Positions 36,113 through 44,884 of a stretch of 64,000 nucleotides of DNA are shown here, piece by piece (the first letter of the stretch is position 1; each line of letters starts with the position of its first letter). The translations under genes were made by a program, and so were the position numbers. Source of the stretch: Levilactobacillus tujiorum (GTDB taxonomy: Bacteria; Bacillota; Bacilli; Lactobacillales; Lactobacillaceae). Below the pieces are notes generated by a model, which was given only the letters and a program-made list of their open reading frames with translations, searched no databases and had not been told where the DNA came from. The stretch is taken from the NCBI RefSeq assembly GCF_012641185.1, contig NZ_JAAXLK010000007.1, positions 61,563-125,562 of the forward strand, read 5' to 3'.

Positions 36113-36898
36113 ATGCGCGGAAATTTTGTGTATTTAAGTTTAGAGCCCGTGACGAATATGATTTATTCGTTGGGAATATCACCAGCTGATTTTTTAAACG
36201 GTATCCCAGCGATACCCAATCAGTTGCTTTTGTTGAATGATGAATCGGGCAGTGACGTGGAGATTAATCCCCACACGCGCTTGCAGACCATCACGGGGCA
36301 GACCCAAATCCGGCGCTACTTACTGGCTAAGCATGAGCATGCCGTGAAGTGGTTGGATTACGTGCACGGTGATGATCTGGACTACCTCTTACCTGGCGAA
36401 ATTGCAGAGCTACTGTATCTGGCCCACATGGAGACGCATATTCGGACGCCGTTTTATGCTAAATTACAAAATGAGTATGCTTACTTAACGCTACGTGACG
36501 GCTTCTTTAAGACGTATTATCGTCATTTACCGGACTTCGATCACGTCTTGGAAGTGAGCATTAAACGTCATTTACGGGCGATGCACAACAATCGGTGGGT
36601 TTTTGCCCGGCCGTTAGCGATCAGTGATATCCCCCATGAGATTTTAATCCAACTCATCCAAGGCTTGTTGGATGGATTGATTATTGCGTTTGATCAATTA
36701 GTAGAGCGGCACCGGATTTATGTGATCCCGGTGCGGGCAATTACGCATCCAGAGCGGCAGAACACCTGGTACTCACAGGAAGAAGTTTATGCTGATTCGC
36801 GTGAGGTGGCGAGTCTAAGCTATGACCTCACCACGCGTGAATGGGCATTGCAGATTCACGATAATCAGGTATTCAGCGATGTGAAGGACTTAATCTGA
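36113..36898 (+). CDS. conserved hypothetical protein
   Basis: A 261-residue soluble protein I do not recognise. No signal peptide, membrane segment or familiar catalytic motif is visible. It is rich in His, Tyr and aromatic residues in its middle part (HTETH-like AHMETHIRTPFY, FFKTYYRHLPDFDHVLE), and ends with a beta-rich segment (TTREWALQIHDNQVF). Codon use and strong ORF integrity suggest a real gene. A TACAAT near 36072 may be its -10, and AGGGGAAAGAG lies upstream of the ATG. It sits between htpX and murF, a place where lactobacilli commonly carry small conserved genes. A regulatory or RNA-binding role would be guesswork. Confidence 0.7.
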   Translation: MRGNFVYLSLEPVTNMIYSLGISPADFLNGIPAIPNQLLLLNDESGSDVEINPHTRLQTITGQTQIRRYLLAKHEHAVKWLDYVHGDDLDYLLPGEIAELLYLAHMETHIRTPFYAKLQNEYAYLTLRDGFFKTYYRHLPDFDHVLEVSIKRHLRAMHNNRWVFARPLAISDIPHEILIQLIQGLLDGLIIAFDQLVERHRIYVIPVRAITHPERQNTWYSQEEVYADSREVASLSYDLTTREWALQIHDNQVFSDVKDLI

Positions 36899-36973
36899 AA
36901 GAATTTAAAAAGAGCGGGCCAACGATGAGTGATTGGTTTTGGTCCGTGCTTCCGGCTAAGCACATCCGGAGCA

Positions 36974-37015
36974 AAGAGAGGTCTGAGACGCTGGTCTCAG
37001 ACCTCTCTTACTTTT
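36974..37015 (+). terminator. terminator before murF
   Basis: Perfect 16-base arms (AAGAGAGGTCTGAGAC and complement) around GCTG, then TACTTTT. A smaller hairpin, GTGCTT / AAGCAC, lies at 36948-36965. Confidence 0.9.
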
Positions 37016-37097
37016 ACGTGTTTGGCTGTGGGACGTCGTGCGAGCGGGCGCCTGGCTGGTAATTTCTGGTGACTTTTAGGTTTACCATCAGATTTCA

Positions 37098-37213
37098 TGG
37101 TATAATGATGGTCAGTATTTATTTTCGACATTAACTGAGGAGCTGACGACTCTTCAGAAATCAACTTAGGGTGCAAGGCGTTACGTCCGGCCCGTTACAT
37201 AGGAGTATAAAAC
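37098..37213 (+). promoter_or_regulatory. murF extended -10 promoter and ~100-base leader
   Basis: TGG-TATAAT (37098-37106) without a clear -35; the same CATGGTATAAT occurs at rpmE2. The leader contains CTGAGGAG / CTCTTCAG as a small stem and ends in AGGAG before the start. Confidence 0.65.
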
Positions 37214-38599
37214 ATGAAGATGCAGCTTGCTGAAATTGCTCATGCAGTTGGAGCAATCAATGATTTCGAACAATGGAGTAGTGTCAGTGTCACGAGTGTG
37301 GCTTTCGATAGTCGGCACCTCCAGCCGGGAGGACTCTTTATTCCGCTAACGGGTGAACAGGACGGGCACCAATTTATTCAGTCAGCCATCGATCACGGTG
37401 CGGTTGCGACACTCTGGGCCCGCGATTTAGCGACGGCCCCGGCCGATTTTCCGGTGATTCAGGTCGCTGATTCACTGAAGGCTTTGCAAACGTTGGCCCA
37501 GTATTATCTGACGAAGATCAATCCGCGGGTGGTCGCGGTCACCGGGAGTAACGGGAAGACGACGACTAAGGACATGATCGCCAGCATTTTGGCCACGCAA
37601 TTTAATGTGACCAAGACGCACGCTAACTTCAATAACGAGATTGGGGTGCCGATGACGGTTCTTTCCATGGAACCTAATACGGAGATGTTAGTGGTTGAAA
37701 TGGGGATGGACCGACCGGGTCAGCTTGATTTCTTGAGTAACTTGGTTGCACCGGATATCGCCGTGATTACGATGATTGGGGAAGCCCACATTGAATTCTT
37801 TGGCACCAGAGATAAGATTGCAGATGCGAAGATGGAGATTACCCATGGGCTCAGTGAAGATGGTATCCTGGTTTACAATGGAGACGAACCGTTGTTACGC
37901 GACCGGACGGCTGATTTACAGCTCCGGCAGCATACCTTTGGTCAGGCGGCGACCGATGATCTCTATGCGACCGAGATCTCGGGAACGTCCACGGCCACGA
38001 GTTTTAAGACGAACCTTTGGCCAGATAAGACATTTACCATTCCAATGATTGGCACGTACAATGTGAATAACGCGTTGGCTGCCCTGTCAGTGGCGAATGT
38101 TTACCGGATTCGCCCAGAGAATTCACAGCGCGCACTCAGTACGGTTACCTTGACTGAGAACCGCGCTGAATGGGTTAAGGGCACCGCGGGTGAGGATATT
38201 CTAAGCGATGTCTACAACTCCAACCCCACGGCCGTTAAACAAGTGCTGGCGGCCTTCTCGCAGACGCCCGTTACTGGTAAGCGGTACGTCGTGTTAGGAG
38301 ATATGCTGGAATTAGGGGCGCAGGCGGATACCATGCACGCGGAGCTGGCCACCGCGATTGATCCCGCTAAGATCAGTCACGTTTACTTGGTGGGGCCGCA
38401 CATGGTTGCCTTACAGCAGCGACTGGCACAAGAAAAGCCAGATTTGCCAGTGACACATTTTGCCGCGGATGCCTTGCCAGCGCTTACATCAGCGCTTCAA
38501 GATCAGCTAACCAGTGCGGATCAGATTTTATTAAAGGGATCTCACGGGATTCATTTGGAGCAAGTATTAGCGGCGTTACAGGATTCTAATGAAAAATAA
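37214..38599 (+). CDS. murF: UDP-N-acetylmuramoyl-tripeptide--D-alanyl-D-alanine ligase
   Basis: A 461-residue cytosolic Mur ligase that adds D-Ala-D-Ala (or a variant dipeptide) to UDP-MurNAc-tripeptide. The three domains are visible: N-terminal UDP-binding part with SVAFDSRHLQPGGLFIPL, central ATPase with VTGSNGKTTTKDM (109-121) and the NFNNEIGVP motif, and C-terminal ligand domain with DVYNSNPTAVKQVL and VLGDMLELG. Length fits the family. AGGAG precedes the ATG. It has its own promoter and a hairpin terminator, so it is likely monocistronic although cshA follows. Confidence 0.96.
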   Translation: MKMQLAEIAHAVGAINDFEQWSSVSVTSVAFDSRHLQPGGLFIPLTGEQDGHQFIQSAIDHGAVATLWARDLATAPADFPVIQVADSLKALQTLAQYYLTKINPRVVAVTGSNGKTTTKDMIASILATQFNVTKTHANFNNEIGVPMTVLSMEPNTEMLVVEMGMDRPGQLDFLSNLVAPDIAVITMIGEAHIEFFGTRDKIADAKMEITHGLSEDGILVYNGDEPLLRDRTADLQLRQHTFGQAATDDLYATEISGTSTATSFKTNLWPDKTFTIPMIGTYNVNNALAALSVANVYRIRPENSQRALSTVTLTENRAEWVKGTAGEDILSDVYNSNPTAVKQVLAAFSQTPVTGKRYVVLGDMLELGAQADTMHAELATAIDPAKISHVYLVGPHMVALQQRLAQEKPDLPVTHFAADALPALTSALQDQLTSADQILLKGSHGIHLEQVLAALQDSNEK

Positions 38600-38604
38600 T
38601 GAAA

Positions 38605-38649
38605 AAGATAAGCAATTTCCACAAGTCGTGGGAGTTGCTTATTTTGTTT
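38605..38649 (+). terminator. terminator after murF
   Basis: GATAAGCAATTTCCAC pairs with GTGGGAGTTGCTTATT (15 of 16, two G-T pairs), then TTTG. This hairpin sits inside a 63-codon ORF that is therefore unlikely to be a gene. Confidence 0.8.
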
Positions 38650-38793
38650 CACCGTTGTATGATGGCTTAGTTGCTTATTTAGAGAAACAAACATACCCCG
38701 CGTTAGCCAATCATAAGTCGTTCCACGGAAAACGGATTTTTTTCAAGATTTATGAGGCACTGGCGCGATGCACCTATTAGGAGGAAATTATTT

Positions 38794-40344
38794 TTGAAGT
38801 TTAAAGAACTGGGTCTTTCTGAAGACCTACTGAAGGCTGTTACGACAGCAGGTTACGAAGAAGCGACCCCAATTCAAGCCGAGACAATCCCCATGGTTTT
38901 GGCTGGTCAAGATGTGATTGGACAAGCTCAAACCGGTACTGGGAAGACTGCGGCATTTGCCTTACCAATTCTTGAAAAGATTGATAAGCACAATGAGAAC
39001 GTCCAAGCGCTGGTTGTTTCCCCAACTCGGGAACTGGCGATTCAAACCCAAGAAGAAATTTATAAATTAGGCCGTAACGAACGGGCAAACGTCCAAGTCG
39101 TTTATGGTGGTGCTGACATCCGTCGGCAAATCAAATCCTTAAAGAATCATCCACAAGTTGTTGTGGGGACGCCTGGTCGGTTACTTGACCACATCCGTCG
39201 TCACACGCTGAAGTTGGATCACGTTCAGATGTTAGTCCTTGATGAAGCCGATGAAATGTTAAACATGGGTTTCTTGGATGACATTGAAGATATCATCAAG
39301 CAATTGCCTGAGAAGCGTCAAACGATGCTCTTCTCAGCAACGATGCCACCTGAAATCAAGCGGGTTGGGGTTCAGTTCATGCAAGACCCTAAGCACGTTA
39401 AGATTAAAGCGAAGGAATTAACGACCGACCTGATCGATCAATTCTACGTCCGTTCTCGTGATTTCGAAAAATTCGATATCATGACGCGGTTCTTCGATGT
39501 TCAAGACCCTGATTTGACCATCGTCTTCACTCGGACGAAACGCCGGGTTGATGAAATCTCCAGTGGGTTACAAGCACGTGGTTACAACGCTGCTGGGATT
39601 CACGGTGACTTGACGCAGAAGCGCCGGACACAAATCATGAACGAATTCCGTCACGGCAAGTTGGACATCTTGGTCGCAACTGACGTGGCTGCGCGTGGGA
39701 TCGACATCAATGATGTGACGCACGTGTACAACTACGATATTCCACAAGATCCAGACAGTTATGTTCACCGTGTCGGCCGGACTGGCCGTGCCGGGAAGCA
39801 TGGGGTTTCCATGACTTTCGTGACGCCTAACGAAATGGATTACTTGCGTGAAATCGAAAAGCTGACCAAGGTGCGGATGCTTCCTCTGAAGCCACCTTCG
39901 GATGAAGAAGCACTGGTTAGTCAATTAGGCGCAGCTAAGGAAACGATCGCTGACCTGATTAACAAGACGGATACTGAAAAGTATGCCAAGACGGCGGAAA
40001 GCCTATTGGCCCAATACGATGCTGAAGACTTAGTTGCCGTTCTCTTGAACGACTTGACTAAGGACAACAGTAACCAAGTACCCGTTAAGATTACGCCAGA
40101 ACGGCCATTGCCTAAGCGTGGTGGTAAGCGTCATGGCGGTGGCGGTTACCATCATGGTGGCGGCAATCGTCGTGGCAATGGTGGCGGATACCGTCATCGT
40201 CAAGACCGTCGTAGTAATGGCGGCGACCGTCACGGTCATGGTCATGACTCACGTGGTCATGGTAACGATCGTAATCGGCGGAGCAACAACGGTGGTCGGC
40301 GTTCCGAAGGTGGCCGCGGTTTCACCATTCGGAAAAAAGACTAA
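38794..40344 (+). CDS. cshA: DEAD-box RNA helicase CshA
   Basis: A 516-residue ATP-dependent RNA helicase of the degradosome/cold-shock type. Motifs in order: Q motif GYEEATPIQ (20-28), AQTGTGKT (45-52), PTRELAIQ, TPGRLLDH, DEAD (150-153), SATMPPE, ARGIDI and HRVGRTGRAGK. The C-terminal ~75 residues form a Gly/His/Arg/Asn-rich tail with RGG-like repeats that should bind RNA. Start is TTG 38794, 9 bases after AGGAGG; an ATG 14 codons earlier overlaps that site and lacks its own. It is expected to help mRNA decay and ribosome assembly. A terminator follows at 40367. Confidence 0.95.
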   Translation: MKFKELGLSEDLLKAVTTAGYEEATPIQAETIPMVLAGQDVIGQAQTGTGKTAAFALPILEKIDKHNENVQALVVSPTRELAIQTQEEIYKLGRNERANVQVVYGGADIRRQIKSLKNHPQVVVGTPGRLLDHIRRHTLKLDHVQMLVLDEADEMLNMGFLDDIEDIIKQLPEKRQTMLFSATMPPEIKRVGVQFMQDPKHVKIKAKELTTDLIDQFYVRSRDFEKFDIMTRFFDVQDPDLTIVFTRTKRRVDEISSGLQARGYNAAGIHGDLTQKRRTQIMNEFRHGKLDILVATDVAARGIDINDVTHVYNYDIPQDPDSYVHRVGRTGRAGKHGVSMTFVTPNEMDYLREIEKLTKVRMLPLKPPSDEEALVSQLGAAKETIADLINKTDTEKYAKTAESLLAQYDAEDLVAVLLNDLTKDNSNQVPVKITPERPLPKRGGKRHGGGGYHHGGGNRRGNGGGYRHRQDRRSNGGDRHGHGHDSRGHGNDRNRRSNNGGRRSEGGRGFTIRKKD

Positions 40345-40366
40345 AATAAGTTAATTGATTAGAAGG

Positions 40367-40406
40367 AAGCAACGCTTGGTTAGGCAGACCAGGGGTTGCT
40401 TTTTCT
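40367..40406 (+). terminator. terminator after cshA
   Basis: AAGCAAC / GTTGCTT with an inner GGT / ACC step, then T5. Confidence 0.8.
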
Positions 40407-40806
40407 TATGGTTTGATTTTTTTAAATGCGCAGATGGGGTGGCAACACGGGCTGCTAATCGTCTAAAGTGTAAAAGACTTTAACCCATGACGGCGACGGG
40501 TACGCTTAAGTAGTGGCCAGTCTTGCTAACCAACTGATGAATGATCTTATTGGGTGAAAACGATGAGCTAGCGCGGTCTTACCGCAAAATCATGGGTTGA
40601 ATTAAAATTATAGATCGCGACTAACCCTGGATGGAGGGGCATTTTAACCACCTCACAAAATGAATTGTCACATAAACTTATTTGTGGATAGATATTTTAG
40701 GTTGCATGATATTTTGGAATATGATATTATCTCCTTATCGAAACGATATGTAAAAACTTATTGAATAAAATTATCCCTCAGTCAACCAACCACGGAGGTT
40801 ACCATT
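40407..40806 (+). promoter_or_regulatory. gene-free region with inverted repeat and promoter
   Basis: AACCCATGA (40482-40490) and TCATGGGTT (40590-40598) bracket a 117-base element of unknown nature. A good promoter, TTGCAT (40702-40707), 17 bases, TATTAT (40725-40730), leads to a ~70-base leader ending CGGAGG before the next gene. Confidence 0.6.
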
Positions 40807-41949
40807 ATGGCCAATTACTTTGACTTACACGCCGCAGCCGCACTTGCCACTAAGCCAGGTCCTTTTGTGACCATGACGCTGCCCATTACCGGGGTCCCTG
40901 CAACTGATCGGACCCAGTTCAATAGCCTGTTAAAGGCGGGCAAACGCCGACTGGCAGAGGTGGCGCCTAACCGTAACTGGGCAGTTTATGAAGAATCATT
41001 TGCCCCGTATGAGCACGGCCCGTTGACCAACGGGAGTGCCCGTGGCCTATTGATTATGGCTGGTGCCACGGAGAGTTACCACTACTGGCTCCACACTGCG
41101 GTCGGCCCCACAATTACCGTGACGTATCAGCCTAATGTCCTGCCCATCTTACGGTCACGAGATACGATCAGTGACTACGATCTGCTGTTGCTGGACAGCC
41201 AAGGATTTGAGGTTGCGCAAGTGCGGAGCGGCCGGCCGGAATTGGTGAACCTCCCCGTGGATGCGCCGAATACGTTGGAAAAGGCCTTGGGCAGTGAGCT
41301 GCGGGACCGGGGACGGTGGCAACGCTCCGCTGGTGACAGTACCCATTACAGTGGGACGGGGACGTTAGATGCCAGCAAATCGGCGGATCAACGGAACTAT
41401 TTTATGGCGGTAGATGCTTACGTCAGCCAGCAATTTTCTAACGTGGATCAAGTGCCCTTAATTCTGGTGGCGAGTGCGAAGAATCAGGGGAATTTCCGCA
41501 AGCTGTCCCAAAATGCTTATTTGGATGCCAACGTACGGGTGGTGCAGGCGCCAAACTTAGCGGCGGCTAACCAGACCCTCGTGGCGTTAATGGTCGGCGT
41601 GAACGACCAACGTCACGTGCAGGCGGCCCAGATTCGCCAAGATGCCTATGATAAAGCGCGTCAGCAAAAGCAAGTCGTCCTGGACTTGGGCGCCTTAGCG
41701 ACGGCCGCCGTTCAGGGGCAAATCGCGAAGCTGTGGATTCAAGACGATGCTTTTCAAGCGGGGCACTTAACGGAGAGTGGTGACGTGATGACGGCCACGG
41801 CCCTGAGTCGGCAGAACAATCTGTATAACGATCTTGCGTTGGTGGTGTCGCAACGCGGTGGGCAAGTCGAAGTTTTGCCAGCAGACGCGATGCCAACGCG
41901 TAGTCCAATTGCGGCGCAGTTACGGATCAGAGAGTCCGTTCAACTGTAG
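40807..41949 (+). CDS. probable baeRF-family (bacterial eRF1-like) protein
   Basis: A 380-residue soluble protein. The C-terminal third resembles domain 3 of eRF1/baeRF proteins: a segment GQIAKLWIQDDAFQAGHL, then NLYNDLALVVSQRGGQVEVLP and the closing MPTRSPIAAQLR, which fit the family's DLLDDLA--GG-V--LP--MP pattern. The middle part (YDLLLLDSQGFEVAQVRSG, then PLILVASAKNQGNFRKLS) is consistent with the Ribosome-binding core of the same families. Assignment is by remembered pattern, so moderate only. baeRF proteins are proposed to act on stalled ribosomes; experimental data are scarce. It has its own promoter; the ATG follows CGGAGG. Confidence 0.55.
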   Translation: MANYFDLHAAAALATKPGPFVTMTLPITGVPATDRTQFNSLLKAGKRRLAEVAPNRNWAVYEESFAPYEHGPLTNGSARGLLIMAGATESYHYWLHTAVGPTITVTYQPNVLPILRSRDTISDYDLLLLDSQGFEVAQVRSGRPELVNLPVDAPNTLEKALGSELRDRGRWQRSAGDSTHYSGTGTLDASKSADQRNYFMAVDAYVSQQFSNVDQVPLILVASAKNQGNFRKLSQNAYLDANVRVVQAPNLAAANQTLVALMVGVNDQRHVQAAQIRQDAYDKARQQKQVVLDLGALATAAVQGQIAKLWIQDDAFQAGHLTESGDVMTATALSRQNNLYNDLALVVSQRGGQVEVLPADAMPTRSPIAAQLRIRESVQL

Positions 41950-42134
41950 GCCTGGTTTGGCGGAAAAGTTGAGAAATCGGTGGTTACCCAGTCGTGGTGG
42001 GGACCACCGATTTTTTGTGGCGGGTGTAAATAAATTGAGATTAGTTTATGTTTTCCCTAACCGATTAAGTGGGAGGGGTTAATTTGGTAACCCTGTGCTA
42101 AAATATAACCTAGACATTATAGAGAGGTGACGTC

Positions 42135-42491
42135 ATGATCTATGGAACTGGCATTGATATTACGGACTTGGCGCGGGTTGCCGACGTGGTGGCGAAGCAG
42201 CCGCAGTTCTTACAGCGGGTGCTCACCCCTGGGGAACTGACGGATTATCGACAGTTGAGTGGGTCGCGGGCGATTGAATTTATTGCCGGGCGCTGGTCAG
42301 CTAAGGAATCTTACAGCAAGGCCATGGGTACGGGGATTGGTCGTGCAGTTGGTTTTCAAGATATTGAGATTCGGGATAATGCGGCGGGCCAACCGGTCGT
42401 GTTGCAGCAACCCTTCGCGGGAATCGCGCACGTATCAATTTCACATACGGCGACGGTCGTCATGACTCAGGTTATTTTAGAAAGAGGGTAA
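42135..42491 (+). CDS. acpS: holo-[acyl-carrier-protein] synthase
   Basis: A 118-residue enzyme that moves the phosphopantetheine arm of CoA to apo-ACP. The two magnesium ligands are visible: Asp8 in GTGIDITDL and Glu58 in [13 protein letters not shown]; the end [17 protein letters not shown] is also standard. GAGAGGTGA lies upstream of the ATG. It starts the conserved Firmicute cluster acpS-alr-mazE-mazF, and alr begins 5 bases after its stop, so translation of the two is probably coupled. Confidence 0.95.
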   Translation: MIYGTGIDITDLARVADVVAKQPQFLQRVLTPGELTDYRQLSGSRAIEFIAGRWSAKESYSKAMGTGIGRAVGFQDIEIRDNAAGQPVVLQQPFAGIAHVSISHTATVVMTQVILERG

Positions 42492-42496
42492 GCGTC

Positions 42497-43624
42497 ATGG
42501 TAGTTGGGGTACATCGTCCTACGCGACTGGTGATTGATCGCGCTGCGTTACGGCACAACATTCATGCAGAAGTGGAACGGTTAGATAAGAATTGTGAGTT
42601 ATTTATGGTTGTGAAAGCGAATGGGTATGGTCATGGGGCCATTCAGGTCGCCCAAGCAGCCAAGGACGCCGGAGCCACTGGCTTTTGCGTGGCAATCTTA
42701 GATGAAGCGTTGGAATTACGTGCGGCGGGATTCAATGAGCCAATCTTGATTTTAGGGGTGACGTCACCAGCCGATGCGCCATTAATGGCTGCGGAGGATA
42801 TTTCCGCAACGGTTGCGGCTACGGATTGGTTGGCGGATGCGCAAGCTTATTTGGCCCTGGAAAAGGACCTTACGGCGCCCTTACACGTCCATTTGGCCCT
42901 GGATACGGGGATGGGACGGATCGGCTTCCGTACGGTACCGGAGTTAACGACGGCCATTGAATACGTAGACGCCCACCAGGAGAGTTTAGATTTTGAAGGG
43001 ATCTTTACGCATTTTTCAACCGCTGATAGCCCGGATGAACACTACTTCAAACAACAAGTGGCTAAGTGGCACGAATTAACCGATCATTTGCCGCGTCGAC
43101 CGCGCTACGTTCACGTGTCTAATTCCGCGACTAGTCTGTGGCATGCTGAGTGCAATGACAATATGGTCCGGTTCGGAGTCTCCGGCTACGGTTTAAATCC
43201 GTCTGGCACGGCGATCAAGCCACCATATGCTTTACAGCCCGCCATGAGCCTGACCAGTGAGTTGGTCTTTACTAAGCAGATTGCGGCGGGAGACTCTGTG
43301 GGGTACGGCGCAACCTACACGGCCCAGCAGGCTGAATGGGTTGGCACGGTGCCGATTGGTTACGCAGACGGCTACGAACGGCGGTTACAGGGCTTCCACG
43401 TGTTGGTCGATGGTCACGCCTGTGAAATTATCGGCCGCGTTTGCATGGATCAGATCATGGTGCGTTTACCCCATGACTATTCGCGGGGGACAACGGTGAC
43501 TTTGGTGGGGCAAGACCACGGCGCTGAAATCACGCTACAAGATGTTGCGACGTACTGCGAAACCATCCACTACGAGATTGCTTGTGGCTTTACCAGTCGG
43601 CTGCCACGACGGTATCTCAATTAA
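42497..43624 (+). CDS. alr: alanine racemase
   Basis: A 375-residue PLP enzyme making D-alanine for peptidoglycan and teichoic acids. Lys40 in [11 protein letters not shown] binds PLP, and Tyr270 in [10 protein letters not shown] is the second catalytic base; GYADGY and GRVCMDQ are further family motifs. The N-terminal TIM barrel and C-terminal beta domain fill the expected length. The ribosome site GAGGG overlaps the end of acpS. D-Ala supply here complements MurF encoded 5 kb upstream. Confidence 0.97.
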   Translation: MVVGVHRPTRLVIDRAALRHNIHAEVERLDKNCELFMVVKANGYGHGAIQVAQAAKDAGATGFCVAILDEALELRAAGFNEPILILGVTSPADAPLMAAEDISATVAATDWLADAQAYLALEKDLTAPLHVHLALDTGMGRIGFRTVPELTTAIEYVDAHQESLDFEGIFTHFSTADSPDEHYFKQQVAKWHELTDHLPRRPRYVHVSNSATSLWHAECNDNMVRFGVSGYGLNPSGTAIKPPYALQPAMSLTSELVFTKQIAAGDSVGYGATYTAQQAEWVGTVPIGYADGYERRLQGFHVLVDGHACEIIGRVCMDQIMVRLPHDYSRGTTVTLVGQDHGAEITLQDVATYCETIHYEIACGFTSRLPRRYLN

Positions 43625-43708
43625 TTGTATGGGTTTATAGTGTCCAGCTTCCGATATTCGTGGTAAACTATATGAGTCGAGATGAATACAGAAGCCTAGG
43701 AGGAAATT

Positions 43709-43936
43709 ATGACCCGTACACAGCAATTAAATAGCCCCAACTTGCGGTTACACATTTCCAAACGGGTCCAACGACAAGCGTTGGTGCCGTTGCGGTCATC
43801 TGCAGCTGACAAACTTGCATTAATTGCCGGATACCAAGCGATGGCCCGGATTAATCAGGAAATTGCGCGGATATTTACGCCGTGTGAAGAGGAAGCTGAA
43901 CGGCGGCTTACAAAGTTTCGAAGAACACAATCTTAA
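43709..43936 (+). CDS. MazE-like antitoxin
   Basis: A 75-residue protein directly before mazF with AGGAGG 5 bases from its ATG. It takes the place of the EndoAI (MazE-type) antitoxin in the acpS-alr-ndoAI-ndoA order of Firmicutes. Sequence resemblance to ribbon-helix-helix antitoxins is weak: the N-terminus LRLHISKRVQRQALVPL could form the ribbon and first helix. Function is inferred from position. The gap to mazF is 36 bases, so co-expression is likely. Confidence 0.65.
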   Translation: MTRTQQLNSPNLRLHISKRVQRQALVPLRSSAADKLALIAGYQAMARINQEIARIFTPCEEEAERRLTKFRRTQS

Positions 43937-43972
43937 AAAATAAAATGAACAGTAGATAGGGGATGGCGGCCC

Positions 43973-44371
43973 ATGGCCCGTGTTGAAGTCAAACGCGGTG
44001 ATGTTTTTTTCGCCGACCTATCACCAGTCGTTGGTTCGGAGCAAGGCGGCATGCGTCCCGTCTTGATCATCCAGAACAACGTGGGAAACCATTACAGTCC
44101 AACCGTAATTGTGGCGGCAATCACTGCGCGGATTGAGAAGCCGAAGATGCCTACACACGTAGGGATTTCGGCAGCTCATACCGGTATTGAGCGGGATTCC
44201 GTCATTTTGCTTGAACAGATCCGGACGATCGATAAACAGCGGTTAAAGGATCAGGTCACCCACTTGGATGTCAAAACGATGGCAGCAGTTGATGCTGCGT
44301 TAGCAACCAGCGTGGGATTGGTGGATAAGTCGAAGAGAAAGCGGAATCGAAGCAACACCCGCACTACATAG
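43973..44371 (+). CDS. mazF: MazF/PemK-type mRNA interferase
   Basis: A 132-residue toxin of the NdoA/EndoA type that cleaves mRNA at short specific sites. Conserved features: [20 protein letters not shown] at the start, [19 protein letters not shown], and [17 protein letters not shown]. It is longer than Bacillus EndoA by a basic tail ([14 protein letters not shown]), which may bind nucleic acid. It closes the acpS-alr-mazE-mazF cluster and has a terminator 18 bases after its stop. The upstream MazE-like protein should neutralise it. Confidence 0.93.
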   Translation: MARVEVKRGDVFFADLSPVVGSEQGGMRPVLIIQNNVGNHYSPTVIVAAITARIEKPKMPTHVGISAAHTGIERDSVILLEQIRTIDKQRLKDQVTHLDVKTMAAVDAALATSVGLVDKSKRKRNRSNTRTT

Positions 44372-44388
44372 CGCCCTTAGTGGCGGTG

Positions 44389-44420
44389 AAGTTCAGGACA
44401 ATTTTGTTCTGGACTTTTTT
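44389..44420 (+). terminator. terminator after mazF
   Basis: AAGTTCAGGAC and GTTCTGGACTT arms (with G-T pairs) around ATTTT-type loop, then T6. Confidence 0.85.
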
Positions 44421-44604
44421 GTTGCGCTTTTTTCTTGAATGACAATGTTAGGGGGACTGGATGGGGATTGCTGCCTTCGAATCCGATTGCGGTTTACCAA
44501 AACAGCATGTGAGAAAACGTGGCTACTTGGTATTTTCATTATCTATTGGTAACGACCGTGGCAACCATTACCTCAGTTGCCTAAGAGTGCTGTGTAAGCC
44601 GTGA

Positions 44605-44750
44605 GGTCGGCAGATATGGGCTCAGGCGCGTCGTTCTACTTAGTCAGTAAGCGAACTTCTTACTGGCTTAGTAGAAAACCAAGCTTGTAGACTCGGTTCT
44701 TTCGAGGCTTCAAGTTGTGTTCGCACCGATCCAGCCCATATCTGCCGACC
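44605..44750 (-). repeat. 146-bp structured intergenic repeat, copy B1
   Basis: Perfect 18-base terminal inverted repeats (44605-44622, 44733-44750; core CAGATATGGGCT / AGCCCATATCTG) and an internal 16-base hairpin (CTACTTAGTCAGTAAG / CTTACTGGCTTAGTAG, two mismatches). Read on the minus strand, its ends line up with the A copies at 3305 and 10817 (shared CTTACCG, GCTGGATCG and CTGAGC blocks), with paired changes in the arms. 44421-44604 shows nothing else. Confidence 0.8.
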
Positions 44751-44835
44751 GGTAAGGCGAGGAGATTACTGTGTTGCCTGGTTTTGCCGCCACAATGGTT
44801 GTTAAGTTTGGGATTTTCAACCTTCAGTTAGCGAA

Positions 44836-44870
44836 TAAAAAAATCGGCCCACTTGAACTGGTGAGCCGAT
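44836..44870 (-). terminator. terminator after the CBS-domain gene
   Basis: On the minus strand ATCGGCTCAC pairs with GTGGGCCGAT, followed by T7. Confidence 0.88.
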
Positions 44871-44884
44871 ACTTTTTGGTAGAT

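Noticed and set aside
38589..38780. 63-codon ORF overlapping the end of murF
   Set aside because: It has no ribosome site and its first half is the murF terminator hairpin; the rest is upstream sequence of cshA.
40030..40354. Low-complexity ORFs and tandem-like repeats at the end of cshA
   Set aside because: They are other-frame readings of the Gly/His/Arg-rich helicase tail.
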